This document shows positions 26,522 through 34,902 of a stretch of DNA of 64,000 nt, piece after piece. The translations under genes were made by a program, and so were the position numbers. The stretch is from Opitutaceae bacterium (GTDB lineage: Bacteria > Verrucomicrobiota > Verrucomicrobiia > Opitutales > Opitutaceae). The stretch covers positions 24,504 through 88,503 of the forward strand of contig PLTZ01000030.1 in the NCBI GenBank assembly GCA_003164715.1, in the 5' to 3' direction. Under the pieces are notes generated by a model that made no database searches, was not told where the DNA came from, and saw only the letters and a program-made list of their open reading frames with translations. Each line of letters starts with the position of its first letter. The first letter of the stretch is position 1.

Positions 26522-28147
26522 CTACGGCTCGCCCCGCGCGATGCGCTCGGCGCGCCGGTAGTTTGCGCGGAACCCCTCGGCCAAGTCGCGGGCGAGGCTG
26601 ACGGCGTCGACCTGGTTCTTGGAGCCGAGGCCCCGCTTGATCCGGCCCATGGCCTGGTCGTAGTCTACGGCCGAGACGTCCTGCAGGACGGCCAGGGCGC
26701 GGCCGCGCGCAGGCTCGGGCGCCGCGATGACCGCGCGCCACGCGCGGACAAGCTCCGGGTGGGTGTCGAGCGTCATGACCCTGATGGCGAAGCTCATCTC
26801 CTGGAAGAGCTGCACCGTCCACTCATCGTGGTGGACCAGGAGCTCCTTCTGGGAATAGGGGTCCACCTCCGGGTCGCTGCGGTACGCCCGCCACTCCCCG
26901 TGCCCGTAGAAGTCGCGGCGCACCGGCAGTCGCCGCAGCGCGAAGTCCCGCGGCCCGCCCGGGGCGCCCGTCCGGAAATTCCAGAGCTTCTGCCCGTCGA
27001 GCGACAGGACGTATTCGATGAACGCCCTGGCGACCGCGGGGTGCGGTGCGCCCCGCAGCAGCGCGATCGGGTCGACCGAGTACGCGCTTCCCCCTTCGGG
27101 CGAGACATAGCCGAGCCTTTCCTGCCCGGGGTTGCGCCGCCGGATGTCCTCCTCTTCCTCCCTGCCGTAGAAGTCGATGCACATGCCGGCGGCGCAGTCG
27201 CCGGCCGCCACGTCGATCGGCGGCTTCTGGGAGGTGTCGGTGAAGTAGCGGGCGTTGGCCCCGACCAGCTGGATCAGCCTCATCGCGTCGGTCCATCCCC
27301 CGCGCACGGCCCCGGCCTCCAGCGTGCCCGGGTCGGCCGCGGGGTCGGCCGCGCGCAGGGCGTCTAGCCTCTTGTGGATCTGCTGCTGGACCACGTTTTC
27401 GTACGCGGCCGCAATCGACCCGCTCTTCGTCGGGTCGCACATGCCGAGCTCGCCGACGAACCGGGGGTCGGTCAGGTCGCTCCACTCATCTGGCTCTCGC
27501 GCGAATCCGAGGCGCTTCAGCGAATCCCGGTTAAAAAGGATGCCGTAGGAGCTTAAGACCGTGCCGAACCAGAGATCGCCCCGGTCGTACTGCACCTCGC
27601 CGCCGAACGTGCGCGGGAGCGCCTCGTCCGCAAACCACTCGGGGTGGAGCCTGCGGATTCCGGGGTCGACGAGTCGCCCGGTGCGGGCCTGCCTCACGAA
27701 GTCATAGGGGCCGCCCCCGAAAAAGAGGTCGATCCCGCAGCCGACGTTCGATGCGAGGAAGGCCGCCCGGGCCGCGCGGACCTGCGGCGCGGCGTCGGCC
27801 GGCCGGCGGTCGGTCTGGAAACCCGACTGGAGGTCCGCGCTCCACGCCCGGCCCGGCACCCCCGTCCAGAGGTTGCGGAACGAGGCCACGTACTCCCCCT
27901 CCAGGTAGCGCGCGATCTCGCTTGTCCCGCCGATCATCCTCCAGTCGACGAAGACCCTGCGGCCCGTCCTCGCCCGGTACCAGTCCATGAAGCCGAGCTC
28001 GAACTCGTGGCGGATGGCCTCGTTGTGGGGCGTGATGATGACCAGGGTTTCGTCCGCGCCCCCGGCCGGACCCTGCCGCGGCCGCAGGGCGAACGGCACG
28101 GCGAGGGTCGCCGCGAGGGCAAGGAGGATCATCCCCCGCTTGAGCAT
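26522..28147 (-). CDS. ABC transporter solute-binding protein (iron/Fbp-like, large)
   Basis: 541 aa with a signal-like start MLKRGMILLALAATLAVPFAL. After it, LVIITPHNEAIRHEFELGFMDWYRARTG matches the N-terminal lobe of Fe(III)/sulfate/putrescine-type periplasmic binding proteins. Later WFGTVLSSYGILFNRDSLKRLG and CDPTKSGSIAAAYENVVQQ fit the ligand cleft. Most FbpA-like proteins are about 340 aa, so this one has large extra segments, including a C-terminal helical tail of about 130 residues. It is 12 bp downstream of the ABC ATPase. The permease is absent here, and the fused one at 14505 is a candidate partner. Confidence 0.8.
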   Translation of the reverse strand: MLKRGMILLALAATLAVPFALRPRQGPAGGADETLVIITPHNEAIRHEFELGFMDWYRARTGRRVFVDWRMIGGTSEIARYLEGEYVASFRNLWTGVPGRAWSADLQSGFQTDRRPADAAPQVRAARAAFLASNVGCGIDLFFGGGPYDFVRQARTGRLVDPGIRRLHPEWFADEALPRTFGGEVQYDRGDLWFGTVLSSYGILFNRDSLKRLGFAREPDEWSDLTDPRFVGELGMCDPTKSGSIAAAYENVVQQQIHKRLDALRAADPAADPGTLEAGAVRGGWTDAMRLIQLVGANARYFTDTSQKPPIDVAAGDCAAGMCIDFYGREEEEDIRRRNPGQERLGYVSPEGGSAYSVDPIALLRGAPHPAVARAFIEYVLSLDGQKLWNFRTGAPGGPRDFALRRLPVRRDFYGHGEWRAYRSDPEVDPYSQKELLVHHDEWTVQLFQEMSFAIRVMTLDTHPELVRAWRAVIAAPEPARGRALAVLQDVSAVDYDQAMGRIKRGLGSKNQVDAVSLARDLAEGFRANYRRAERIARGEP

Positions 28148-28159
28148 GGCGGCATCCCC

Positions 28160-29230
28160 CTAGTCCCTGAGCACGACCACGTCCTCGGGCCGGGCGCTCG
28201 CGAAGAACTCCTGCGCCTCGGGGCGGTCGATGAACCGGGGATTGAGCTCGAGGATCTTCAGGCCGACGCCCCCGGAAACGAAGTCGTACTGCGCGTTCTC
28301 GCCGAGGTAGACCGAGGCGCCGATCCGGCCGCGCACCGCGTTGGCGCCCTCTGGGGCGGTGGAGATCGACCAGCACTCCGGCCGGACGGAGAGGGTCACC
28401 GCGGCGCCGGCGGCGGGCGGCGAGCCGGGGTCGCCGAGGACCCCCTCGAATTCCCCGATGGTCGTGGACACCCGCGCCCCGCCCGGCGAGGCGGAGACGA
28501 GCGTGCCCGCGATGAAGTTCGTCTCGCCGATGAAGTCCGCCACGCTCTTGTGGGCCGGCCGGCGGTAAACGTCCCTCGGCGTGCCGACCTGCAGGATCCT
28601 CCCCCCCTCGAGGATGGCCATCCGGTCCGAGACCGAGAGCGCCTCCTTCTGGTCGTGGGTCACGTACACGGTCGTCAGCTTGAACTCCTTGCACACCCGG
28701 CGGATCTCCATGCGCATCTCGAGCCTGAGTCTCGCGTCCAGGTTCGAGAGGGGTTCGTCGAGGAGCAGGCACCGCGGCCGGATGACGAGCGCGCGGGCGA
28801 GCGCCACGCGCTGCTGCTGGCCGCCGGAGAGCTGGTTGGGGCGCCGCTCCGCGTAGGCCCCCATGTGGACCGACTCGAGCGCCTCGCCCACCTTGGCGCG
28901 GATCTCGGGCCTGGGGAGCCTTCGCTCCTCGAGGCCGAAGGCCACGTTCTCGGCGACCGTCATGTGGGGCCAGAGGGCGTAGCTCTGGAACATCATCCCC
29001 GTGTTGCGCTTGTGGGGCGCCAGCTGCGTCACGTCCTCGTCCCCGAAGAAGATCCGCCCCTCGTCGGGGATGTAGAAGCCGGCCAGGCACCTGAGCAGCG
29101 TCGTCTTGCCGCACCCGCTAGGGCCCAAGAGGAAAAAGAGCTCCCCGGGCTCGACCCGCAGGTCGAGGTTGCGCAGCGCCGCGACGGCGCCGAAGCGTTT
29201 GGACAGGTTCTGGATTCGGATCGATATCAT
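28160..29230 (-). CDS. ABC transporter ATP-binding protein (FbpC/PotA-like)
   Basis: 356 aa from MISIRIQNLSKRFGAVAALR; ten extra track residues are dropped. Walker A GPSGCGKTT, Q-loop FQSYALWPH, signature LSGGQQQRVALARAL, Walker B LLLDEPLSNLDA and the H-switch YVTHDQKEAL are all present, so it should be an active ATPase. The C-terminal TOBE region (ADFIGETNFIAGTLV to the end) is typical of importers for iron, spermidine or sugars. It forms a two-gene unit with the downstream binding protein. Confidence 0.93.
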   Translation of the reverse strand: MISIRIQNLSKRFGAVAALRNLDLRVEPGELFFLLGPSGCGKTTLLRCLAGFYIPDEGRIFFGDEDVTQLAPHKRNTGMMFQSYALWPHMTVAENVAFGLEERRLPRPEIRAKVGEALESVHMGAYAERRPNQLSGGQQQRVALARALVIRPRCLLLDEPLSNLDARLRLEMRMEIRRVCKEFKLTTVYVTHDQKEALSVSDRMAILEGGRILQVGTPRDVYRRPAHKSVADFIGETNFIAGTLVSASPGGARVSTTIGEFEGVLGDPGSPPAAGAAVTLSVRPECWSISTAPEGANAVRGRIGASVYLGENAQYDFVSGGVGLKILELNPRFIDRPEAQEFFASARPEDVVVLRD

Positions 29231-29366
29231 TCCAGCTTGGTCGGCCGAGTCTCGACGCACGGCCGGCCGGAGTCGAAGTCAAAAGAAAAATCGCAGGGGA
29301 TTACCGCGGAGGGCCCTTAACGGTTTGCGTTGGGGGCGCGAGTGCGCATGTCTGGACGCCCCGCCC

Positions 29367-29945
29367 ATGCCGACGAAAAACAGGAACTCAGAGCAGCACC
29401 CGGACCTGGAGAGCGTGATGTTCACCGAGGCCCAGATAAAGAAGCGGGTCCGGGAGCTCGCCCGCGAGATCCGGAAGGTCTACGGCGGAGGCGAGTTCAC
29501 GATCATCTCGATCATCAACGGCGCGGTCATGTTCACCGCGGACCTGATGCGCGAGATCGACAATCCGGTGCGCCTCGACTGCGTCCGGATCTCGAGCTAC
29601 GGCAACCGGACGACCTCGGTGGGGACCCCGCAGATCGTCAGCAGCCTGACGATCGACATCGCCCGGCGCCACGTGCTCCTGATCGACGACATCCTCGACA
29701 CGGGAAAGACCATCACGCTCGTCTCGGGGCTCATCATGAAGCTCGGCCCCGCGAGCCTGCGAACCTGTGTCCTCCTCGACAAGGTCGGCCGGCGGCAGGT
29801 GCCCTTCGACGCCGACTTCGTCGGGTTCAAGATTCCCGACAAGTTCGTGATCGGCTACGGCCTCGACTTCGCGGAGCGCTACCGGAACCTGCCCTGCATC
29901 GGCGTCCTCAGTCCCCGGCTGCAGAACCCGCCCGAGTGGGCCTGA
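29367..29945 (+). CDS. hpt: Hypoxanthine phosphoribosyltransferase
   Basis: 192 aa from MPTKNRNSEQHPDLESVMF; the ORF track begins inside the ABC gene. It converts hypoxanthine (and often guanine) plus PRPP to IMP/GMP in purine salvage. The PRPP loop VLLIDDILDTGKTITL is intact, as are ISIINGAVMFTADLMRE and the C-terminal VGFKIPDKFVIGYGLDFAERYRNLP. The last 38 bp overlap the convergent uvrB 3' end. Confidence 0.94.
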   Translation: MPTKNRNSEQHPDLESVMFTEAQIKKRVRELAREIRKVYGGGEFTIISIINGAVMFTADLMREIDNPVRLDCVRISSYGNRTTSVGTPQIVSSLTIDIARRHVLLIDDILDTGKTITLVSGLIMKLGPASLRTCVLLDKVGRRQVPFDADFVGFKIPDKFVIGYGLDFAERYRNLPCIGVLSPRLQNPPEWA

Positions 29946-31932
29946 CCCGCCGGGGCGCCGCCCCGGCCATCTTCCGGTAGCTGCCCGACCTGAGCGCGTC
30001 GATCTGGTCCCTGAGGAGCGCCGCCTTCTCGAACTCGAGGCGCTCGGCGGCCTCCCGCATCTCGTCCTCGAGCTCGGCGATCACGGCGGCAACGTCGTCC
30101 GCGCCCTCGGGAACCGCGGCCTCGCCGCGCCCGCCCGACCCGTCGCCGCTCTGGAGGCTCGCCTGGGCGCCGCGGGTCACGCTGCGGGGGACGATCCCAT
30201 GCTCCAGGTTGTAGGCGATCTGCTTGCGGCGGCGCGCGGTCGTCACCTCGATCGTGCGCGCGATCGACCCGGTGATCGTGTCGGCGTAGAAGATGACCCT
30301 GCCCTTCTCGTGGCGCGCGGCGCGCCCCGCCGTCTGGATCAGGCTCGTCTCGCTCCGCAGGAACCCCTCCTTGTCGGCGTCGAGGATCGCGACCAGCGCG
30401 ACCTCCGGCAGGTCGAGCCCCTCCCTCAGGAGGTTGATCCCGATCAGCACGTCGAAGTTGCCGAGACGCAGGTTGCGCAGAATCTCGATGCGCTCGATGG
30501 TGTCGATGTCGGAGTGCAGGTACTCGACCCGCACGTTCGACTCCCTCAGGTAGGTGGTGAGGTCCTCCGACAGGCGCTTGGTGAGCGTGGTCACGAGCAC
30601 CCGCTCCCCGGCGGCCGCGGCCCTCTTGGCCTCGCCGATCAGGTCCTCGACCTGGCCCTTGATGGGCCGCACGGTGATCTCCGGGTCGAGGAGCCCCGTC
30701 GGCCGGATGACCTGCTCCGCGACGACCGACGACCTGCGGACCTCGAACTGCGAGGGGGTGGCCGAAACGTAGAGGGTCTGGCCCGTGATCTGCTCGAACT
30801 CGGCCATGCTCTGCGGCCGGTTGTCGAGCGCCGAGGGCAGCCTGAAGCCGAAGTCGACGAGCGTCTGCTTGCGGGAGCGGTCGCCGTTGTACATCCCGCC
30901 GATCTGCGGGACGGTGACGTGGCTCTCGTCCACCATCAAGAGGAAGTCCTTCGGGAAGAAGTCGATCAGGCAGAAGGGGCGGTCGCCCGGCCTGCGGCTG
31001 CCGAAGTGCAGGGAGTAGTTCTCGATCCCGTTGCAGAACCCCATCTCCTGGAGCATCTCCAGGTCGTAGTTCGTCCTCATCTTGATCCGCTGCGCCTCGA
31101 GGTACTTGCCCTGCGACTCGAACCAGGCCACCCGCTGCTCGAGCTCGGCCCTGATCGACTGGATCGCCGGGGTGAGCGAGCCGCGGCTCCTCACGTACTG
31201 GTTCGCCGGGTAGAGGTCGAACCTCTCGAGCTTGCGCAGGACGTCGCCCGTCAGCGGGTCGAACTCGCTCAGGCCCTCCACGTCGTCGCCGAAGAACTCC
31301 ACGCGCAGCCCGTACTCCGTGTACGCCGGCATCACGTCGACCACGTCGCCGCGGACGCGGAACCTGCCGGGCTTCAGCTCGTAGTCGTTGCGCTCGTAGA
31401 TGTTGTCGACCAGGCGCTCGAGGAACGCGTTGCGGCCGAGGCCGTCCCCCTTGCGGATCGAGATCCGCAGCGCGGTGAAGTCCTCGGGCGACCCGAGGCC
31501 GTAGATGCAGGAGACGCTCGCGACGACGATCACGTCCCGCCGGCTGACCAGCGAGCTCGTGGCCGACATCCGCAGCCGCTCGATCTCCTCGTTGATCGAC
31601 GAGTCCTTCTCGATGTAGGTGTCGCTCGAGGGGATGTAGGCCTCGGGCTGGTAGTAGTCGTAGTAGCTGACGAAGTACTCGACGGCGTTCTCCGGGAAGA
31701 AGCTCTTGAACTCCGAGAAGAGCTGCGCCGCCAGCGTCTTGTTGTGGCAGATGATCAGGACGGGCCGCTCGCACCGGGCGATGACGTTGGCCATCGTGAA
31801 CGTCTTGCCCGAGCCCGTGACCCCGAGGAGGGTCTGGTACCGGTTGCCGGCGCAGAGCGAGCCGACCAGCCGCTCGATCGCCTGGGGCTGGTCGCCGGTG
31901 GGCCGGTAGTCGGAACTGAGCTTAAAAAGCAT
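29908..31932 (-). CDS. uvrB: UvrABC system protein B
   Basis: 674 aa from the ATG MLFKLSSDYRPTGDQPQAI; the track's TTG is two codons earlier. It is the damage-verifying helicase-like subunit of nucleotide excision repair. Walker A GVTGSGKTFTM, the beta-hairpin YYDYYQPEAYIPSSDTYIEK, the DESHV box and the helicase motif QTAGRAARHEKG are present. The C-terminal UVR domain EDEMREAAERLEFEKAALLRDQID contacts UvrA/UvrC. Length is normal. It is divergent from gdhA with only a 34 bp gap. Confidence 0.96.
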   Translation of the reverse strand: MLFKLSSDYRPTGDQPQAIERLVGSLCAGNRYQTLLGVTGSGKTFTMANVIARCERPVLIICHNKTLAAQLFSEFKSFFPENAVEYFVSYYDYYQPEAYIPSSDTYIEKDSSINEEIERLRMSATSSLVSRRDVIVVASVSCIYGLGSPEDFTALRISIRKGDGLGRNAFLERLVDNIYERNDYELKPGRFRVRGDVVDVMPAYTEYGLRVEFFGDDVEGLSEFDPLTGDVLRKLERFDLYPANQYVRSRGSLTPAIQSIRAELEQRVAWFESQGKYLEAQRIKMRTNYDLEMLQEMGFCNGIENYSLHFGSRRPGDRPFCLIDFFPKDFLLMVDESHVTVPQIGGMYNGDRSRKQTLVDFGFRLPSALDNRPQSMAEFEQITGQTLYVSATPSQFEVRRSSVVAEQVIRPTGLLDPEITVRPIKGQVEDLIGEAKRAAAAGERVLVTTLTKRLSEDLTTYLRESNVRVEYLHSDIDTIERIEILRNLRLGNFDVLIGINLLREGLDLPEVALVAILDADKEGFLRSETSLIQTAGRAARHEKGRVIFYADTITGSIARTIEVTTARRRKQIAYNLEHGIVPRSVTRGAQASLQSGDGSGGRGEAAVPEGADDVAAVIAELEDEMREAAERLEFEKAALLRDQIDALRSGSYRKMAGAAPRRVRPTRAGSAAGD

Positions 31933-31966
31933 GGCCAATGGCTATGACATCGGGCAGACTTGAGCC

Positions 31967-33241
31967 ATGTCAAAGGCAGTCATTTCGAGTCTTTATGATT
32001 CTGACGTTTTTCGCATGGCGTGCCGCCAATTTGACCAGGCCGCCGATGCCATCAACCTCGCGGAGGACATCCGGGACCGCACCAAGTATCCCCGCCGGTG
32101 CATCGCGGTCTCGCTGCCGGTGCGGCGCGACGACGGCAGTGTGACGGTCTTCGAGGGGTACCGCGTCCAGCATAGCCTGTCGACCGGCCCGTCCAAGGGC
32201 GGGATACGGTTCCACGAGAACGTCACGCTGGGCGAGGTGGCCGCCCTCGCGATGTGGATGAGCTGGAAGTGCTCCCTGGTGGGGCTTCCCTACGGCGGCG
32301 CAAAGGGCGGCGTGATCGTGAACCCGAGGGAGCTCTCCCCGACCGAGCTTGAGCACCTCTCGCGGCGGTACATGCAGGAGCTGATCGGCTTCGTCGGGCC
32401 CCAGCTCGACATTCCGGCCCCCGACGTGGGGACGAACGAGCAGATCATGGCCTGGATGATGGACACCTACTCGAACCACATGGGGCACATCTCGCCAGGC
32501 GTCGTGACGGGCAAGCCCATCTCGCTCGGGGGCTCGCAGGGCCGGCGCGAGGCCACCGGCTTCGGGGTCGCCCACCTTGTCGGCAAGTACCTCGAGGACA
32601 TGAGGATCCCCATCGCCAAGGCGACGGTCGCGATCCAGGGCTTCGGCAACGTCGGCAGCGAGACCGCGCTCGCGCTGTCGGCCATGGGCGCGCGGATCAT
32701 CGCCGTGTCCGACTACATGGGCGGCGTCCACAACGCCAAGGGCCTGAACATCAAGAAGGCCATGGCCTATGTCCAGTACGCGGGGGTCCTGAAGGACTTC
32801 GAGGGCGGCGAGGCGATCTCGAACGAGCAGCTCCTCGAGCTCGAGTGCACGGTCCTCGTCCCTGCGGCCCTCGAGAGGGTCATCACCGAGAAGAACGCCC
32901 CGAAGCTGCGGTGCCGCCTGCTGGCCGAGGCCGCCAACGGGCCCACGACGAACGCCGCGAACAAGATCATCGAGAACCGCGGCGACATCGAGCTCATCCC
33001 CGACGTCCTGTGCAACTCGGGCGGCGTCATCGTGTCGTACTTCGAGTGGCTGCAGAACCTCCAGAGCTTCTACTGGGGCCGCGACGAGGTGCTGGAGAAA
33101 TTGAAGGGCATCCTCGACAAGGCCAAGGAGTCGGTCGAGTACCAGAAGCGGAAGTTCAAGTTCGGCCGCCGCCTGGCCGCCCTCACCCTCGGCATCGCCC
33201 GCGTCGCCGAGGCCAAGCAGAAGCGGGGCCTGTTTCCGTAG
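31967..33241 (+). CDS. gdhA: Glutamate dehydrogenase
   Basis: 424 aa. It interconverts glutamate and 2-oxoglutarate plus ammonia. The substrate-binding GPSKGGIRFHENV, the catalytic lysine segment PYGGAKGGVIVNPREL, APDVGTNEQIMAWMMD and the nucleotide-binding VAIQGFGNVGSETAL are present. The 424-aa length matches the hexameric NAD/NADP type found in thermophiles and Bacillus rather than E. coli GdhA (447 aa). Cofactor preference cannot be read from the motif alone. The shortness of the upstream gap means its promoter overlaps the uvrB start region. Confidence 0.93.
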   Translation: MSKAVISSLYDSDVFRMACRQFDQAADAINLAEDIRDRTKYPRRCIAVSLPVRRDDGSVTVFEGYRVQHSLSTGPSKGGIRFHENVTLGEVAALAMWMSWKCSLVGLPYGGAKGGVIVNPRELSPTELEHLSRRYMQELIGFVGPQLDIPAPDVGTNEQIMAWMMDTYSNHMGHISPGVVTGKPISLGGSQGRREATGFGVAHLVGKYLEDMRIPIAKATVAIQGFGNVGSETALALSAMGARIIAVSDYMGGVHNAKGLNIKKAMAYVQYAGVLKDFEGGEAISNEQLLELECTVLVPAALERVITEKNAPKLRCRLLAEAANGPTTNAANKIIENRGDIELIPDVLCNSGGVIVSYFEWLQNLQSFYWGRDEVLEKLKGILDKAKESVEYQKRKFKFGRRLAALTLGIARVAEAKQKRGLFP

Positions 33242-33254
33242 GGCTTCCGCCGGG

Positions 33255-33887
33255 TCAGACGAGCAGCAGGATCGCCTCGAGCGACCGCACGAAGACCGCG
33301 GCCTCGCGCTCGACCGTTTCCCGGGCGACGAAACCGCCGTACCCGACGAACAGCTCCACGTCGGAGCGCGTCTCCAAGTCGCTCACGCCGTCGCCGACCG
33401 TCACGACCCTCGAGGGCCTTAGCTCGGACCTGAGCGCGCGGATGACCTCGAGCTTCCCGCCGGTGCGCGTCGTGGGATAGGCTGAGTCGTAGCCGCTGTA
33501 GGTGCCGTCGGGGGCGAAACGAAGGTCGACCGCCTCGACCCGCGCGACACCGAGAAAGTCTGCCAGCGGCCGGATCGCCTGGCGGAATCCGCCGCTCACG
33601 ATGACCGGTGTCCATCCCCTCTCGACCAGGACGCCGATCGTCGCCTTGGCCGTGGGCTCGACGTTCGCCAGGTAGCGGCCGCCGATCGCGGCCGCGTCGG
33701 CGGCGCCCGGGCGGATGATGTCCAGCCTCCGCCCGAAGACCTCCTCCAGGCGGATCTTGCCGTTCATCGCGTCCCTCGTCATCGCCTCGACCCGCGCAAA
33801 AACCTCGGGGCCGTGAATCCGGGCCAGCTCGTCGATCCCCTCGATCGAGCTGAGCGTGCTGTCGCAGTCAAAACAGATCAGTTTCAA
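33255..33887 (-). CDS. serB: Phosphoserine phosphatase-like HAD hydrolase
   Basis: 210 aa, TTG start. HAD motif I FDCDSTLSS, motif II VIVSGGFRQAI and motif III/IV VVTVGDGVSDLETRSDVEL match SerB. It would release serine from phosphoserine. No N-terminal ACT extension is seen, so it is the compact form. It converges with gdhA and is 11 bp downstream of rpmE. A homologous acting-on-other-phosphate role cannot be excluded, but the motif set fits SerB best. Confidence 0.82.
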   Translation of the reverse strand: MKLICFDCDSTLSSIEGIDELARIHGPEVFARVEAMTRDAMNGKIRLEEVFGRRLDIIRPGAADAAAIGGRYLANVEPTAKATIGVLVERGWTPVIVSGGFRQAIRPLADFLGVARVEAVDLRFAPDGTYSGYDSAYPTTRTGGKLEVIRALRSELRPSRVVTVGDGVSDLETRSDVELFVGYGGFVARETVEREAAVFVRSLEAILLLV

Positions 33888-33898
33888 CCGCCTAAGGC

Positions 33899-34150
33899 CT
33901 ATTTCTTCGTGCTGCGCTTGAACTTGGACGTGAATTTCTCGACGCGGCCCGCCGTGTCCACGAGGCGCTTCTCGCCGGTGTACGCGGGATGGGAGTCCAT
34001 TGTCACGTCGCGCAGGACGATGAAATACTCCTTGCCGTCGATCGACTCCTTGCGGGCCGACTTCATCGTCGAGCGCGTCAGGAATCGTTTGCCTGTGGCG
34101 ACGTCGAGGAAGCAGACCGGGTTGAGCGTCGGATGACCTTCAGTTTTCAC
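33899..34150 (-). CDS. rpmE2: 50S ribosomal protein L31 type B
   Basis: 83 aa from a GTG at 34150 (VKTEGHPTLNPVCFLDVATG); the track's 129-aa start runs backwards through rpmJ and is rejected. It is a component of the large subunit. The HP-x-PVCFLD opening and the YFIVLRDVTMDSHPAYTGEKRLVDTAGRVEKF core are type B features. There is no CxxC pair, so this is the zinc-independent (C-) form. It starts 19 bp after the rpmJ stop and probably shares its promoter. Confidence 0.88.
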   Translation of the reverse strand: MKTEGHPTLNPVCFLDVATGKRFLTRSTMKSARKESIDGKEYFIVLRDVTMDSHPAYTGEKRLVDTAGRVEKFTSKFKRSTKK

Positions 34151-34169
34151 GTGGAAGATGGGTTCAGTG

Positions 34170-34295
34170 TCAGCCCTGGCGTGCCTTGTAGCGCGGGTCG
34201 GTCTTGTTGATGACGTAGATCTTGCCGCGGCGGCGCACCACCTGGCAGTCCGGGTGACGCTTCTTGGCTGATTTGATTGAGGAAACAACTTTCAT
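34170..34295 (-). CDS. rpmJ: 50S ribosomal protein L36 (zinc-free type), not in the ORF track
   Basis: 41 aa, reading [20 protein letters not shown] then [20 protein letters not shown]. It was missed by the ORF track because of its length. Basic composition and the [10 protein letters not shown] core identify L36. Only one Cys is present, so the CxxC..C..H zinc site of the C+ form is absent; together with the adjacent type B L31 this is the zinc-independent pair (compare YkgO/YkgM of E. coli). In other bacteria such pairs are often Zur-regulated, which is an inference here. It lies between yqgE and rpmE2. Confidence 0.9.
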   Translation of the reverse strand: MKVVSSIKSAKKRHPDCQVVRRRGKIYVINKTDPRYKARQG

Positions 34296-34299
34296 AAAA

Positions 34300-34335
34300 G
34301 GCACCAAAACAGAGAGCGTACACCCCCCCTGTCAA
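34300..34335 (-). promoter_or_regulatory. Candidate -35/-10 promoter for rpmJ-rpmE2
   Basis: Just after the yqgE stop, the minus strand has TTGACA followed 17 nt later by CTGTTT and then the rpmJ ATG about 20 nt on. The -35 is perfect and the -10 is weak. A G-run separates them, which could be an operator site. I see no clear Zur dyad. Low confidence without expression data. Confidence 0.35.
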
Positions 34336-34336
34336 C

Positions 34337-34891
34337 TCAGTTCTTCCCGGGGTCGTCGGGCTCGTCGGCGAGCAGGCTCCATTCACCGCCCTCGTCGGCG
34401 AGGAGCGACCGCCAGAGGGCGTCCTGCATCGGCCGCTCGAACAGGTCCGCCGGGGGGCTCGCGACGATCCACGTTCCGCTCTTGAGCTCCTTCTCCAGCT
34501 GGCCCGCGGACCAGCCCGAGTAGCCGAGGTACGCCCGCAGGCGCGTCGATCCGTCGGCGAGCATCTGGGCCGCCTTTTCCGGGTCGATGCCAAAATGCAG
34601 CTGGAACGCGTCCTCGCGGGACTGCCAGGCGGCGAGGATAAGCTGTTCGGTCTGCACGGGGCCCCCGGAGAAGATCGGAGTCGCGGAGAGGGGCCCGAGC
34701 GCGAAGTCCCCCTTCAGCTCTCCGAGGCGCTTGCCGAGCGGCCGGTTGAGCACCACCCCCATGGCCCCCTCGGATCCGTGGGTCGACATGAGGACCGCCG
34801 TCCTGCGGAAATTGGGGTCACGCAGCACCGGGTGCGCAAGGAGGATGGATCCGGCGAGGGACTGGCGTGTTTTGCGTAGGCTCTCGCGCAT
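34337..34891 (-). CDS. YqgE/AlgH family protein (UPF0301)
   Basis: 184 aa from the ATG MRESLRKTRQSLAGSIL, which has GAGGG eight bases upstream; the track's TTG is five codons earlier. The family signature AGSILLAHPVLRDPNFRRTAVLMSTHGSEGAMGVVLNRPLG and the later GGPVQTEQLILAAW and YLGYSGWSAGQLEKEL are clear. The family's molecular role is not established; AlgH in Pseudomonas influences alginate regulation. It overlaps nothing and is 11 bp from the deaminase upstream. Confidence 0.9.
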   Translation of the reverse strand: MRESLRKTRQSLAGSILLAHPVLRDPNFRRTAVLMSTHGSEGAMGVVLNRPLGKRLGELKGDFALGPLSATPIFSGGPVQTEQLILAAWQSREDAFQLHFGIDPEKAAQMLADGSTRLRAYLGYSGWSAGQLEKELKSGTWIVASPPADLFERPMQDALWRSLLADEGGEWSLLADEPDDPGKN

Positions 34892-34902
34892 GGGCGTGTC
34901 CC

